A stretch of DNA of 64,000 nucleotides, from positions 4,009,555-4,073,554 of the forward strand of contig CAJINV010000004.1 in NCBI GenBank assembly GCA_905178155.1. Direction: 5' to 3'. Below, piece by piece: positions 21,001-32,212 of the stretch. A program made the translations under genes and the position numbers. The notes below the pieces were generated by a model that ran no database searches, was not told the DNA's origin, and was given only the letters and a program-made list of their open reading frames with translations. This DNA is from Amoebophrya sp. A120. Taxonomy: Eukaryota; Sar; Dinophyceae; Syndiniales; Amoebophryaceae. The stretch's first letter is position 1. The number at the start of each line of letters is the position of its first letter.

Positions 21001-22656
21001 CACAGCTGTCCTTTGCCCACGCTGCTGGAGAATCCGGTTGTGTACCACCAGAGCGTCACCGGAAGGAAAGATGGAGGTGGTCGTGGGGACGATGGTGGTA
21101 GTGCGATTGGAGGGAGCACGGGTACTAGTTATTTCGAAGATGATTGCGGCACAGGAACAAAGAAAACGCGGCTGATAAACAAAGCAGGAGGTGTTTCGAG
21201 CCCCCCTGACACTGACAGGATGATTGGCGGCCAAAAAAAAGCAGGACTGAACAGTGCCAACAGCAAACGAAACAAAGAGCCGGAACAACCAGGAAAGAAC
21301 AAGCCAAAGTCGGGGCTGCACGTGGCTGACCAAGCGCAAACCGCCGGCGGTGCACGGAGCTCTGGGCCTGTAGTTTCGGGTTCCACATCAACCCCCCGAG
21401 GAGCTGCAGATGAAACAACAGAATGTAGTAGTTCAGCAGCGCGCAGCCGAATGATAAGCGCAGACAGCATCTCGCTCGCCGCCCAGATTGAGCAGCTTAA
21501 GCAAAGGAAACAGGAGTTTATGACCAATCCGGTCGACGCATTTCTCCAAAACAACAATCCTGAGCTCGCTCTTAATGCCGATAGAAGCGGTAATTCAGCA
21601 GGCCGCGCAGGTTTGTGTTCGGCAAAGTTTCCGTCTTCGTCTTCTAGCAGCGCACAACGACCTCGACCCGCGTCGTCGGGTAATAGACAAAAAGGAACGA
21701 AGACAACTACAGCAACAGTTGCAGGTGAAAACCAGCATAACCCACACGTGAAGACCGAAGCCGCTGGCAGTACTGTTGATCAAGGTGCTATTAACGGAGG
21801 TGGTCACCACAACTATCACCACCCCGAGCCGAGGGAGAACAAAATGGCGAATTTTCTACTTGGCGGCGTGGTCCATTTGTCTTCCGGACGGCGGCTGCAC
21901 CTCCGTCGCGAGGACCCAATCGGCGCGAGCGCGGACGCGAAAGTGCGAAAACACGAGAAGCGGCACTACATGACCCCGAAGAACAAAAAAGGCGGTCAAA
22001 GTGAAAATGATGTGTTGTCCACAACTACTGGCGTGACTACTACAAAAGGAGACGGGATGAATCCCCGACTACCACCTAGTATCGGTGGGTTCGGGAAGAT
22101 CATCGTGCACACGGCATCGGGGAGAGACTCCGAGCTGTTTTCGTCCGACGAGAGAACCAGTACCAGAATCAGTAGTGGTGGAGGTGGAGGTGGTGGTAAT
22201 CAGAAAGGCATCAAGAAAAATCCTCCTTCCTCCGCATCCGGAGCTGTAACTACAGCATCTGCCACTTCGCAGTACAAAGTCAACTCGGCCAGCGCCCGGG
22301 GTCCTCGGGCAACTAGTACATTGCAACTGACGACCTCTGTCGTTCCACCAGGTCGTGGAGCAGCTCCTGCAGTAGCTGCGAGCACGCGGCCGTCAGCGAA
22401 AAAGCCGCCAAGGATTCCGTCGCCCGTGTTTCAGTCGCTATCCCGGAAAAAACACCCATCCACATCCAATTTGTCATGCAAAACATACATAAGATCCTGT
22501 GTTTGTCATGCAAAAAATGGATGTGGATGGGTTTTTTTCTGTGGATAGTCGCAGACCGTACCGCATTCCTCCGCGGAGGCGGGGCGATTCGAGTATCCGC
22601 CGCCCTACTTGCTCGGCATGGAGACTATCAAGCATCCGCTGGTACACTTCAAATGA
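18088..22656 (+). CDS. Large uncharacterised protein with conserved core and long linkers
   Basis: Exons 18088-18381, 18673-18787, 18896-20621, 20880-22438 and 22553-22656 join in phase to 1265 residues. Recognisable folded parts are VVFVNGKPYAWYFISRKDG early on, VLQEFCVPHGVSNFLLRAVE with VRTNRHRFF, then after a 200-residue linker AKALFERIRAERVRQM followed by YIVLHFKIDRETRSPFFIF, and a Tyr/Pro C-terminal tail EYPPPYLLGMETIKHPLVHF. The order of these motifs recalls a conserved, uncharacterised alveolate/ciliate protein family; this is from memory and unverified. Three introners (families D, B and E) and one standard GT-AG intron (18788-18895) interrupt it. The start is uncertain, because the open frame extends upstream to an acceptor-like site at about 18012. 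Linkers are Ser/Thr/Gly-rich and probably disordered. Confidence 0.72.
18382..18667. mobile_element. Introner, family D (286 bp)
   Basis: It starts TATCCTGAGTAAAACTGTCC and ends TTTTACACAGGATA. The duplication TGCCA lies at 18377-18381 and 18668-18672. Removal joins FGFRLP to ESVVFVNG. It carries the GCATGACAAA internal motif. Confidence 0.88.
20622..20874. mobile_element. Introner, family B (253 bp), forward
   Basis: It starts TATGTATTGCAAATATG with GTCTGGGTCTGGAAG and ends with the paired complement and GATA. The duplication CGGGT lies at 20617-20621 and 20875-20879. Removal gives RAERVRQMHF. Confidence 0.9.
22439..22547. mobile_element. Introner, family E (109 bp)
   Basis: This is a compact hairpin: TATCCCGGAAAAAACACCC and ATCCACATCC pair with the right arm ending TCTGTGGATA. 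The duplication GTCGC lies at 22434-22438 and 22548-22552. Removal gives VFQSQTVPHSS and the gene's true C-terminus. Confidence 0.9.
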
Positions 22657-23912
22657 GCGTGAGGATATACGATAATAAATAGTAATACTGACAACAGCAC
22701 CAGAAAACGAAACTAGTAGGAGGTACGAGCTGTGCTAAGTCGTCGCTCGTCTACGTCGATCAGGAAACAACTCATCCCAATAGTCAGTAACGAGTCATAG
22801 TTTGAAAGTGAAAGATCGCACCATCTAGTAGGTGCTACATGTACATGCAGTCACTTCTTCGTTTAGATTTGAATTTCGTTTTTACTTTTTTGGCATGGCG
22901 ATGTCATGTCGATGATTATCTGCTCATGTAATCGGTCTAGAAGTTAAACAAGTAGAGGTCAAGATAACAAATGTAGGATTAATAGAGCGAGCCATCAGCT
23001 CTAACTTTGCGACAAGAGTGACAGAAATGTACCACTTGGACTTCCATCATGCGAGGACTGGTGTCGTAGTGAAACCGTGAGCTGAAGAAAATGAAAAATC
23101 AGAGAGGAGTAAATGCGTTTCTGTACACAGTAAAAAAAAGGAACTAAACATCAAGATCAACACCAAGACATCGACTTATTGTCATCTGCCCGTGAAGAAG
23201 AAATTCCACGCCAGCCCAGTATCCGAGTTCCGCCATTGCCCTGCTGCTGTAGAGGTAACAACTCGTCCGGAGAAGTTGTCCGATAAATCGGTCCTGTGTC
23301 CTGCAGCTCAGAACAATCGGTAGAAAAACCTGCTATAAACAACAACTGTTTAGTACACGGCAACCTCCAGCCACCTCTTCGTTCATGGCCGCTCCGGCTT
23401 TTAGTACCAAACGAAAATGGATCTTGATCTTTTTGTTGATGTTGGCGAGATAGCGGTGGCGCCCTACTCCCTGGGTGAAAATCAATGTGCAGATCTGTGG
23501 CCGCCTTCGCCTCTACGGATAAAGAAACACAAACATTTTTGCGCAAAGTACAAGGAGATCAAAGGACCGCTCGACCGCTTTCGCTTTCATTCTGCCCCGG
23601 CGCGGATTGAAAAACAAAAAAGACAAAGAACACAAACACGAACTACAGAACTTCCTACGGAAAAATTCTTTGCGTACTACTTCTCTTTTCATCGACCGCC
23701 GCGGCGGTTTTATTTTACAAGCGCGGCAGCTGATGTGCTACGAGCTATTTCCAGTCGTCATCTCCTCTGGCTACTTACTCGTCCGAGGAGAGCTAGAGCA
23801 ACTTCATCAACAACGATCATATTCTTGCGCATTGCTTCTTCACGAAAGTCAAACATCCACCAGTATTTGTCCTTTTTAGAGCTGCTCAACTTTTTCATCA
23901 CGAGGAGCAAAG
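22657..23912. other. Intergenic region
   Basis: About 1.25 kb with no supported gene. Open frames at 23157-23546 (minus) and 23417-23880 (plus) have no recognisable features and are probably chance frames or the 5' leader of the threonine aldolase gene. Confidence 0.45.
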
Positions 23913-25290
23913 ATGCCGGCCGTCCTGCCCTCTTCGGACGCCTCTACGAAAAATGTGGCAGGCGATCCAGGGTCAACCTCCTTGCCCCCGAACGGTGCAC
24001 CATCAATAAAGCCACCCCTCCCCAATGCGAATCTGTCCCTGGTCGATTTCCGTTCCGACACGGTGACCCAGCCGACGCGGGAAATGCGCGAGGCGATGGC
24101 CTTCGCGGGGACCGGGGACGATGTGTACGGCGAGGACCCGACGGCGAACAACTTCGAGGCCTTGATTGCGTCCGCTTGCCACATGGAATCCGGATTGTTT
24201 GTCACCACCGGGACGCAGTCCAACTTGTGCGCGTTGCTGTCGCACTGCGAACGGGGCGACGAAATCATCACCGGGGACCACGGCCACTCCTTTTACTACG
24301 AAAACGCCGGCGCCGCGTGCTTCGCGGGGTGTCAGATGTACCCTTTGAAAATGGACAAGGGAAGGTACGAATTTTCCGATATCGAGCACGCCATCCGGCC
24401 GGACAACGTGCACTTTCCGCGGACCAGGCTGGTTCTGGTGGAGAACACGCATTTAGGGCACGCGGTGCCGGTGGAGTATTACAAAAAGCTGCGGGCCTTT
24501 GTGGACAAGCTGAACGAGGGGAGGAAGTATTTTTGAGATCATACTTTTGATATTTGAGCTCTGCGATTCCGATTCACATTCATTGTTTCGTTTTTCGTAT
24601 GTTCTTTTAGATGATTCCGTATATTCGAGAGTTCCATTCACGGTTGTCGTTGTTAATGAAAAAATATGCATTGAATCTTGAACTACAAAAATCAGACACA
24701 AGATCCTGATCCACTGTGACGGTGCCCGGATTGTGAACGCGTGTACGTATTTCAACGTCGAGCTGCATGAGTTTACACAGTATTTCGACAGCATTTCCAT
24801 CTGCTTTTCGAAAGGCATGGGCGCTGCGATGGGCAGTATGCTGATCGGCAAGACGGACTTCATCAACACCGCGCGACGGTGGCGCAAGGCCGTTGGCGGG
24901 GGTATGCGGCAGGTGGGAGTTTTGGCCGCGGGGTGCGAGTTCGCTTTTCTCAACCACAGAAAGCGACTACAAGACGACCATGACAACGCGGCGCTGCTGG
25001 CGAGTTTGATAGCCAAAAACTGCGCGTCGTCTTTGAAGCTCGAAAACGAAGAGAACCGCACGAACATGATCTTTTTCTCCTTTGTTTTGACGGCGGAGCA
25101 GAAAAAACGGGACGCGGAAATTTTTGACAACTTCGCGGTATTTACGAGGGAGAACGGCTTTATCATGGGCAATCCGAAATACACGCAGGGCATGGTTCGG
25201 ATCGTGACGCACCTGGACGTGGGGACAGAGGATGTGGAACGACTAGCGCTGGCATTGAAAGAATTTTGTGAGACGCATCTGGCTTCATGA
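23913..25290 (+). CDS. L-threonine aldolase, PLP-dependent
   Basis: It cleaves threonine or allo-threonine to glycine and acetaldehyde, supplying glycine; the fold is aspartate aminotransferase type I. Exons 23913-24527 and 24703-25290 give 400 residues. The N-terminus after a short Pro/Ser extension has the family signature LVDFRSDTVTQPTREM, then DDVYGEDPTANNFE, GTQSNLCALLSHC, GDHGHSFYYENAG and VLVENTHLGHAVP. The second exon has HCDGARIVNAC and the cofactor lysine in SKGMGAAMGS (Lys242), then RKAVGGGMRQVG. The intron (24528-24702) has an AAG at both ends, so its border is ambiguous by up to 3 bases, and no register within the repeat gives GT-AG. It does not look like an introner. No organelle signal is obvious. 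Confidence 0.9.
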
Positions 25291-25735
25291 TAGGGACGAT
25301 GAATCCGAAAAAACGACAGCGGAGTAGTACTCCAATTGAAAGACGCAGCTTATTGCTTCAGGTTAAACTCAAATTGAAACTTCCCCGCCAAAGTAATAAA
25401 TTATGCGTAGTATTTGCGTTTGTGCGGCGACCCCGGGAACAGGATTCTCCTGTGCGCTGCATTCAGCATTCCGAGGCACCAGCATGCCTCCTAGCCTGTT
25501 GCAAGTTGTCATCCCTGATGTTCCAGAAACCTCGTTGAGAATATGAATATGTGTTAGTTTTTTTGCGCATGAAGCTATATAAACCAGTGCGAGGACGATC
25601 TTGAATGATGGGCAGGATGTGCATCATGACCAAAAAAAAATATCTAAGTAGGTCGGTGGAAATGTTTAGTAGAGGTGGACGAGACGAAAATTTCACTCCA
25701 CCTTCATCTAAAGTTGCAAGCTACAAATCAACAAC
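25291..25735. other. Intergenic region
   Basis: 445 bp of AT-richer sequence between threonine aldolase and the RraA-like gene. No feature is recognised. Confidence 0.45.
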
Positions 25736-26425
25736 ATGGCCGCAGCTTCCTCCTCCTCGTCCCGACTTCTCGTTTCCCAGTTGTCTTCCGACGACAAAAA
25801 GAAGCTGGAGACCCTTTCCACCGCGGACTTGTGTGACGCGTACGGTGATAGGATTCAATACCTCCCACAGACGTTTTTGCACTTTGGGACGAAGAAACAC
25901 TTCTGCGGATATGTGGAAACGGTGGACTGCCGGGTAGGAAGCGAAAGTGCTTCAGAAGCCCCCGGCGCACCATCTACATCTACGACACCAAGACCCCCCC
26001 AGCAACTGGAGCTGGACAACAGCTTTGTAAAGAAGGCCGTGGCGGTGCAGCGCACCCGTCCCACTGTGCTCGTTGTGGAGGGGAACGGCGCTACCGCCAC
26101 GAACGCGGTTGTGGGCGATTTGATCGCGAAAGAAGCCGTGAAAAACGGCGTGGTTGGTTTTGTGGTGAACGGGAGAATACGGGACTCCGCGGAGATGGAA
26201 AAGCTGGACATCGGGGTGAAGTGTTTGGGCACGCACCCACGGAAAACCAAAAAAGCGGACAAGGGGCGGTTAGGAGGAAAGCTATGTTCTTTCGGAGAAG
26301 TAGGCGGGTGCTGTGTAGTGAACTCCGGAGATTTCCTCGTTGCGGACATGGACGGCGTGGTTGTGGTTACGTCTTCGGAAGGCGGTAGTATTTGTTCTAG
26401 CGGGGGTTCATCTTCGAAGCTGTGA
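25736..26425 (+). CDS. RraA-like protein / HMG aldolase family
   Basis: This is a single exon of 229 residues with no introner. The family includes 4-hydroxy-4-methyl-2-oxoglutarate aldolases and oxaloacetate decarboxylases, and the bacterial RNase E regulator RraA. Signatures are LSTADLCDAYG at residues 26-36, VVEGNGATATNAVVGDLIA (the family's glycine-rich active-site loop), VVNGRIRDSAEM with the conserved Arg-Asp pair at 149-150, and VADMDGVVVV near the end. A short Ala/Pro/Ser/Thr insert (about residues 65-90) is unique compared with bacterial members. The enzyme activity cannot be told from RNase E regulation by sequence alone; an aldolase or decarboxylase role is more likely in a eukaryote. 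The N-terminal Ser-rich stretch is not clearly a signal peptide. Confidence 0.85.
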   Translation: MAAASSSSSRLLVSQLSSDDKKKLETLSTADLCDAYGDRIQYLPQTFLHFGTKKHFCGYVETVDCRVGSESASEAPGAPSTSTTPRPPQQLELDNSFVKKAVAVQRTRPTVLVVEGNGATATNAVVGDLIAKEAVKNGVVGFVVNGRIRDSAEMEKLDIGVKCLGTHPRKTKKADKGRLGGKLCSFGEVGGCCVVNSGDFLVADMDGVVVVTSSEGGSICSSGGSSSKL

Positions 26426-26562
26426 GCAGCAGCTCGAAGTGGTCATAGTGTCAAAAGCAGAAGAACGTGTGCCGTCGCCCGACGTTGAACTTACTACCAG
26501 CTGCGGCGAAACCTGGATCGTGAAGCTTGAGCTGCAAAAGAAAGAATGTATAGGCAGTCCTC

Positions 26563-26835
26563 ATGTCTTCATCTGAGCCCGCGTTGGCGCTGGTACGCCT
26601 CAAAAAGGTACTAACGGTAAGTACTGGCAGCACTGAGGTTCCGTGGTGTTGTTCCTCCTCCTCTTCCGTGTTTTGATCTCGTTTTTTTTTTCTCCTGGTC
26701 CAGCGAGTGGCTGTCTGTAACAGGGAAAGTAAAAACACTGTTGTGGTTGCAAAGCAGATGAAGGAACTAACTCGAAGCCAGAACTTTCAAAACGAATCAG
26801 ATCCAGTGCAACTGGAGTGCCCCCCGCCTTTGTAA
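26563..26835 (+). CDS. Possible small two-exon gene, unknown
   Basis: ATG 26563 opens 18 codons (MSSSEPALALVRLKKVLT) to a consensus-like donor GTAAGT at 26617. A pyrimidine-rich tract ends in CAG at 26703, and the downstream frame RVAVCNRESKNTVVVAKQ runs in phase to a stop at 26835, giving about 61 residues. The splice signals are good but no family is recognised. A competing open frame (26735-27026) overlaps the second exon. This is a tentative call. Confidence 0.25.
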
Positions 26836-27311
26836 AGATTCAGGAATCGGTCAGTCTCAACAACAAGTCCGCACGGTGGGGCATGATTAAATCATATTTA
26901 AAGCCAATAGTAATGCCGATTCACCGAAAACTGTGTCCTCATTTGAAGTTGGATCATGACTTCAACAAAGAGCTGAACGAACGGTATCATTGTGCCGGTA
27001 AGATGAGCATACTAATACCAGGATAGAAAAAACAAAAAGAACAGACTTTCTGTACTTTGATCTGGCTGCATCGAGAGGCCCTGCTGGTTCGTGATTCTTT
27101 TTTTTCTATTTCGCGGTTGATGTTGAGCTCATTTTTGAATAGAAGAGGACGATATCGATAGAAGGTACGGAAGTGAGCATCTACATTAACATTAAACATG
27201 TGAAAAGAGTACTACTCGTTCGCAATTTTTCGACCCGTGCCCGTTTTCCAAATTAAAAATACAGAGAGGCAAAAAGAACCATAGCCCGTCCGGGACTGAT
27301 AAATCATCAAG
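26836..27311. other. Intergenic region
   Basis: It holds part of an open frame to 27026 (HRKLCPHLKLDHDFNKEL) that lacks its own ATG and could be an exon. I cannot place it. Nothing else is seen. Confidence 0.35.
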
Positions 27312-30300
27312 ATGGCTCCATTCAGTATCAACTCGAGGAAGCTCCTCTGGTGGTGGTTTTCTTTCGGCCCCGCGGTTTTTCTCTACAACTTCGATCCGCA
27401 GCTGACCTTTTTCGCCACCGTTTGCGCGGCCAATGTGCAGTGTCACTGCGACCACCACGCTTCTGCCTGCACGTGCGGGTCGGAGGAGCTGCGCAGGACA
27501 CCCAGTGGGTATTTGGTGCCAGTAGAAATTTTGGTAGGTGGAAAAGCTGCGGGTGTAACAAATGGAAATGCTGTGCAGCTGAACCCGTCAGGGGACCACA
27601 GTGCAACTACCGTTCTTGTTCCCGCCCTGGCGACGGCGATTTTTTCATCAAACAACAAGAATGATTACGGCGCGCAGCTGCTAGCGGCACCATCGAGTAC
27701 AACTTCAAGCTCGCAAACAACCACTTCTGCGACTGTAGCTACAACACCTGTGAAGAAAACAAGTCTACCCTCGTCACCACCGCCACAAGAACCATCTTCA
27801 CCGCCTGCGCCACCGCCGCCCGCGGCGGCGCCGACGCCAAGCCCACCAAGCTACGGGCCGCCTCCTTTCGTCGCCAATTTTCTAAAAAAATTCGGAATTC
27901 CCTTCGGCAAGCCAAGTGGTGGTGGTGGTGATCCCGCTGGTGAGGCGAAAGCTGAAGCTGCCGGAAACGCCAAGAACTCGGAAAAATCTTCCGTATCGTC
28001 TGCGAGCAGTGGCTTTGCCGGGATGATTCCGGGCGGGGGCGGCGGACCGCCGGCGTTTATTGCGGACAAACTGAAGGCCTTCGGCATTCCGGTGGGAAAA
28101 CCGGATGGAAAACAGGCTAGCAGCCCCGGGTCGCCTGCTTCAGGGATACCGTCTTTTGAGTCCAGTTTCGCAGGAGGACCCCCCTCTTCGCCGGGCGGTG
28201 GTGCGTCGGGCGGTGGCCCGCCGCCTTTCATCGCGGACAAGCTGAAGCAGTTTGGTATTCCAGTCGGCAAGCCGGACGGCAAACAACTACAACCGGGTGG
28301 AATCGAAGATGATAAAAAGACCGCCGGTGCAGCAGCATCTTCGCCCTTTGCCGCCGCTGGCGGCGGAGCAGGAGGTCCCCCACCGTTCGTGGCAGATAAG
28401 TTGAAGCAGTTCGGTATTCCGGTGGGAAAGCCTGAAGGGAAACCTGCTGGGGATGAAGCTGCAACTACTCCTTGTCCTGCTGGGGCACCTTCTTCAACAT
28501 CAGAAGATGCGCATGCAACTCCTTCTAGCACCAGCAGTGGCCCCCCGCCATTCGTCGCAGACAAACTGAAGCAGTTTGGAGTTCCGTTGGGGAAGGATGA
28601 TAAATCTGAGAACAAGAAACTTGCAACTCCAGCAGGGGCGGGTACGTCAACACTACCGGAACAGCCCAAGGCGAAAGCACAAGCAGCACCACCAGCAGCT
28701 TCGCATGAAGGAAATTCTGCTTCACCCGCGGTTGGTGCTCCAGCGCCGAAGGAAAATCCGACGAAGAAAGCAGCTTCCCATTCTGCTGGTGCACCAGGAC
28801 CACCAGCTACAGCCGCTGCAAGCGCCAGCAGTCCGAAGCCCATCGTGCAGGCCGGCACGGTTGTACCCTTGCAGCGCATCCTTGTTGAGAAAAAAGCACA
28901 GCGAAAGAGTGCTACAGATTTGTTGTTCAATCCCGCCACGACTACGGCAACTACGCCACAGTTCCGCCTGCTCAATCTGGCCACGCTGCTCGCCCAAGAC
29001 TTCCGGCCGATGGAGCTGCTGCAAAATGTCGCGTATCCTGCGCAAAACAAGTATCGTATAGTAGTACTTCAACATCTAGTAGAATAAATCACTATTTCCT
29101 CTTCAGCATGAGAAATGCAATTCAGTTGTGTATATGGTATGAGCAGTGCGATACAACTTTTGCGAATGCATATCGCGGACGCGCAGTACATCGGCACGAT
29201 CGAGGTGGGAACGCCCAGCGAAAAGGTGAATGTCGTATTTGACACGGGGAGCAGCGATTTCTGGCTGCAGCTGGACAAGAAGTCCTCGACGCTGCAGCAA
29301 ATCGCGACGACGCTATGAACTGTAAAAGTATCGTACTAGTACAACAAATCACATGGCAAATTTCCTGAGCAAGACAAATAAAATTTGTAATGCGGATTTA
29401 ACTTGTAGTGCATGAATGCGATTAGTACGAGTACGATACTTTTGCACAGGATAGACGCCGACCGTGATCAACTACGGCAAGGGGAGCGTGATGGGTTACG
29501 AGTCCAAGGATCGCATTCGCATCGCGGGCGTGGTAATCCCGGACCAGGAATTTGTAGTGGTCGACCAAACGCAAGATTTGAACAACGCCCTCTTTCATGG
29601 CGTGATCGGCCTGGCGTTCGAGGGCTTGTCGGTCAACAAACAGCCGGAGCAGACATTCCTGGCACACATGCTTCGCGGTGGGGTGGACGGGTATGTAGTA
29701 GGGACGGGTTGTTGATGCTTTTCTGTACATGATTTTTACGATATTTGTACTGCAAGAGCAAAAGGAGGGAAAGTCCACGACTCTACGCTGAATTTGCAAT
29801 ATGACCCGCCAGTTTAGCTACTTTAAGAGCGTCAGACCGTTGCTCGTCACGTTTTGCGACGAATGCGGCGAAAAAGCTAGCGGTAAGAAATAACCCGACC
29901 AATGAAGAAGATTTTTACATCGATTAAACAGTTTCTGTGTGTACCTGACGGGGGAATACAGCGGTGAGGATTCCAAGGTCGCCTTTGGTACGACGATCCC
30001 CGACTCGTGGCCTTACGACCGGAGCAGCCTGGCCTTCGTATGGCGTTCTCAACTGTTACATTCCCAACTGTTGCATGAATCTGTGATGCAAGAAGGGCAA
30101 AACTGAAAGCAAAGGGGGAAGATTGCGCCTTTTGCATGACAGATTTGATGGCACAGATTCAGAGCCTGTTTGGGCCTTGCAGAATTTGTCATGCGCAGCG
30201 GCTTGAAGATCGCGTCGAATCTGATTGGAGTTTTGCATGACAAATCATGTAGTAACAGCTGAGGATGTAACGTTTGAGAGCGCCATACTTCGCCCCCGTA

Positions 30301-32212
30301 GCCTACGACGCGAAGCTGTGGTGGGCGTTTCCCGGCAGCCTGGCCGTCGGCGGGGCGACCTTTGAATCCAACTTTGTGCTGGACACGGGCACCAGCTTTA
30401 TCGCCATGCCGCGGTCGCTATCAATTGCAAATATGTCTGGGTCTGGAGATTTGTGATGCTAAAATAAATGTGCATGATGAAAAAAAATCCTCATGCAGGA
30501 AAGCATGACAAGTTGTCTGCACAACGCTTTATCATACGAACTCCGCACGAGAAGCTGCGTTTTTGTATGACGTGACAGGCTGCCGCTTATTTTGTTGGTC
30601 ATGCAATACAGATTTCACAGGAATGCAAGACCAGCATTACAAGTTCCAACTTTCCAGACCCAGACATATTTGCAATTGATAGTCGCTGTTCGTGGTGTTT
30701 CTCATGGGGTTGCTAGGTCCCGCCGCGTTTTCAGATTGCGCCTTGGCGCTGCCGCAGCAGCTCTGGATGTGCCCCTGTCAAACCGCGGCGACAGCGTATT
30801 AGCAATAATATCAGTTTGATGTTCGACTTCGATAGAGCTTTTTGCCAACCCGAACGCAGCAGCTTCAGCTTCTACAGCTGCACCTGAAATAGGAGCACCT
30901 TATTCCACCTTAACAATTTCTCTTTCGCAGACCACCGTTAGCAGAAGGCAGCGAGTGGAAAGCGGAGACACAACATGATCAAGATGAACTTCAACTCTTC
31001 AACAAACCTAAAAAACAAAACAGCAACACCGTGACCGTAGAGATGAACGGGCAATCGTATCCGATCAGTCCGGCGGAGCTCTTCCAGCCGACCGGACTCC
31101 CCTCGCCGGAGAGCAGCCGGGCCACGGGGGAAGCCGACACCCTGTGCCTGCTCGAGGTCATATCAAATGTAAAAGTGTCTGGGTCTGGAAGAATGCAACT
31201 TGTCATGCTAAATCTAAAGCATGCAAAAATCTGTGCTGCATGATTACCAAAAGTCGTCCAGTTTTGACCAAGTCGGGAGGGAGTTTCTCATGCAGGATAG
31301 GCATGAGAGAGATCGCGCAGAATCTGTCATGCTAGGTCCTGCATTCCAGACCTCATGGGTCATGGAAAAGCTGCGTGACAAATCGCGCACTCTTCCAGAC
31401 CCAGGCACTTTTGCATTTGATAGGTCATGCCGACAAACGAGAACATGCCGTTTCTCTTGGGGGACACCTTCCTCCGTCGCGTCGTCGCGGTGTTTGACGC
31501 AAAGAATCAAAGAGTAATTTTTTATGTATGATACTAGAGTTGTACGCCTTACCTTTTTCTCTTTCTGTATGATTAATCTTTGAAGTTGTGGATGTTCTTG
31601 TAACAGCAACTCTAGCTCTAGTTTTAGCTGCTGCTGTTCTCTTGGACGATTCTCCTCGACCGAAGATCACATAACGACTATGAAATTTGTCAGGTCGGCC
31701 TGGCTCGCCGCGCTTCGAGCAAAAAGGCTCCTGCCGATTCGGCTGCTGTTGAGACGGGAGAAGCTTTCAAAACGACCCGTGAAACTACGACAAGCGAAAC
31801 AAGAACCAATGAAATCGAAGCGGGTCCTGCGGGCTCGTCAAAAACACAACTTAGGTTGATTCAAGATGACCACGACAGCACTCCATCTGTGGAGGTCGTC
31901 GTGACAGGAACGGACAGGAGGCAGATAAAAGCCGCTAGTAGTGGTGCCTCCTCTTCTTCAGATTCAAGAATAGTAACCGCGACACGACAACAACACGGGC
32001 AACCCGTGGCACAACAAAGAAGTGCTCAGCACGTTCAACTGTTTTCGTTCACCGTGACAGCGTTTGCCTGTATGGCCATGCTGCTGTCCGTTTTGCTTTT
32101 GTTACGGGCTGGCAGACACGAAGACGACGATATCGCGCACAACTACTTCTTCGGGAACAACGCAAGAGGAGATGGCGGCGTGGAGCGACCCTACGTGCAA
32201 ATGCAAGACTAG
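27312..32212 (+). CDS. Membrane-anchored pepsin-like aspartic protease (family A1)
   Basis: Ten exons join in phase to 1109 residues: 27312-29033, 29178-29313, 29459-29690, 29818-29880, 29932-30038, 30293-30418, 30687-30795, 30931-31160, 31428-31513, 31694-32212. A hydrophobic N-terminus (residues 12-40) fits a signal peptide. A Pro/Gly-rich region has five copies of a PPPFIADKLKQFGIPVGKP motif. The protease lobes start at YIGTIEVGTPSEKVNVVFD with catalytic DTGS (Asp596) and have the second DTGT (Asp784), plus PFLLGDTFLRRVVAVFD near the end of the fold. A membrane segment near 1056-1074 (FACMAMLLSVLLLL) and an acidic tail follow. Both catalytic aspartates are present, so it is probably active, facing the endomembrane lumen or cell surface. 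Five introners and four other introns interrupt it; one of those (29881-29931) needs CG-AG borders to keep frame. Confidence 0.88.
27838..28612 (+). repeat. Five-copy protein-coding repeat (GPPPFxADKLKQFGIPVGKP)
   Basis: The repeat is coded around 27850, 28050, 28220, 28380 and 28540, with spacers of 30-60 residues rich in Gly, Pro, Ala and Ser. Copies 2-4 are nearly identical at protein level; the first (FVANFLKKFGIPFGKP) and last (FGVPLGKDDK) diverge. It precedes the protease domain and may act as a binding or pro-region array. Confidence 0.8.
29034..29172. mobile_element. Introner, family A (139 bp) in aspartic protease
   Basis: It starts TATCCTGCGCAAAAC and ends TTTTGCGAATGCATA. The duplication TCGCG lies at 29029-29033 and 29173-29177. 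Removal joins LLQNVA to DAQYIGTIEVG. Confidence 0.88.
29314..29453. mobile_element. Introner, family A (140 bp) in aspartic protease
   Basis: It starts TATGAACTGTAAAAG and ends CTTTTGCACAGGATA. The duplication GACGC lies at 29309-29313 and 29454-29458. Removal gives QIATTPTVINYGKG. Confidence 0.92.
30039..30287. mobile_element. Introner, family F (249 bp) in aspartic protease
   Basis: The arms are TATGGCGTTCTCAACTGTTA and the complement of TATGGCGCTCTCAAACGTTA. The duplication CTTCG lies at 30034-30038 and 30288-30292. Removal gives SSLAFAPVAYDAKLW. Confidence 0.9.
30419..30681. mobile_element. Introner, family B (263 bp) in aspartic protease
   Basis: It starts TATCAATTGCAAATATG with GTCTGGGTCTGGA; the right arm is complementary. 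The duplication GTCGC lies at 30414-30418 and 30682-30686. It sits 12 codons after the second catalytic DTG. Removal gives AMPRSLFVVF. Confidence 0.92.
31161..31422. mobile_element. Introner, family B (262 bp), forward, in aspartic protease
   Basis: Same length as, and near-identical to, the element at 10720. The duplication GGTCA lies at 31156-31160 and 31423-31427. A GT-AG register is available (G^GTCATATC...ATAG^GTCA). Removal gives CLLEVMPTNENMPF. Confidence 0.92.
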
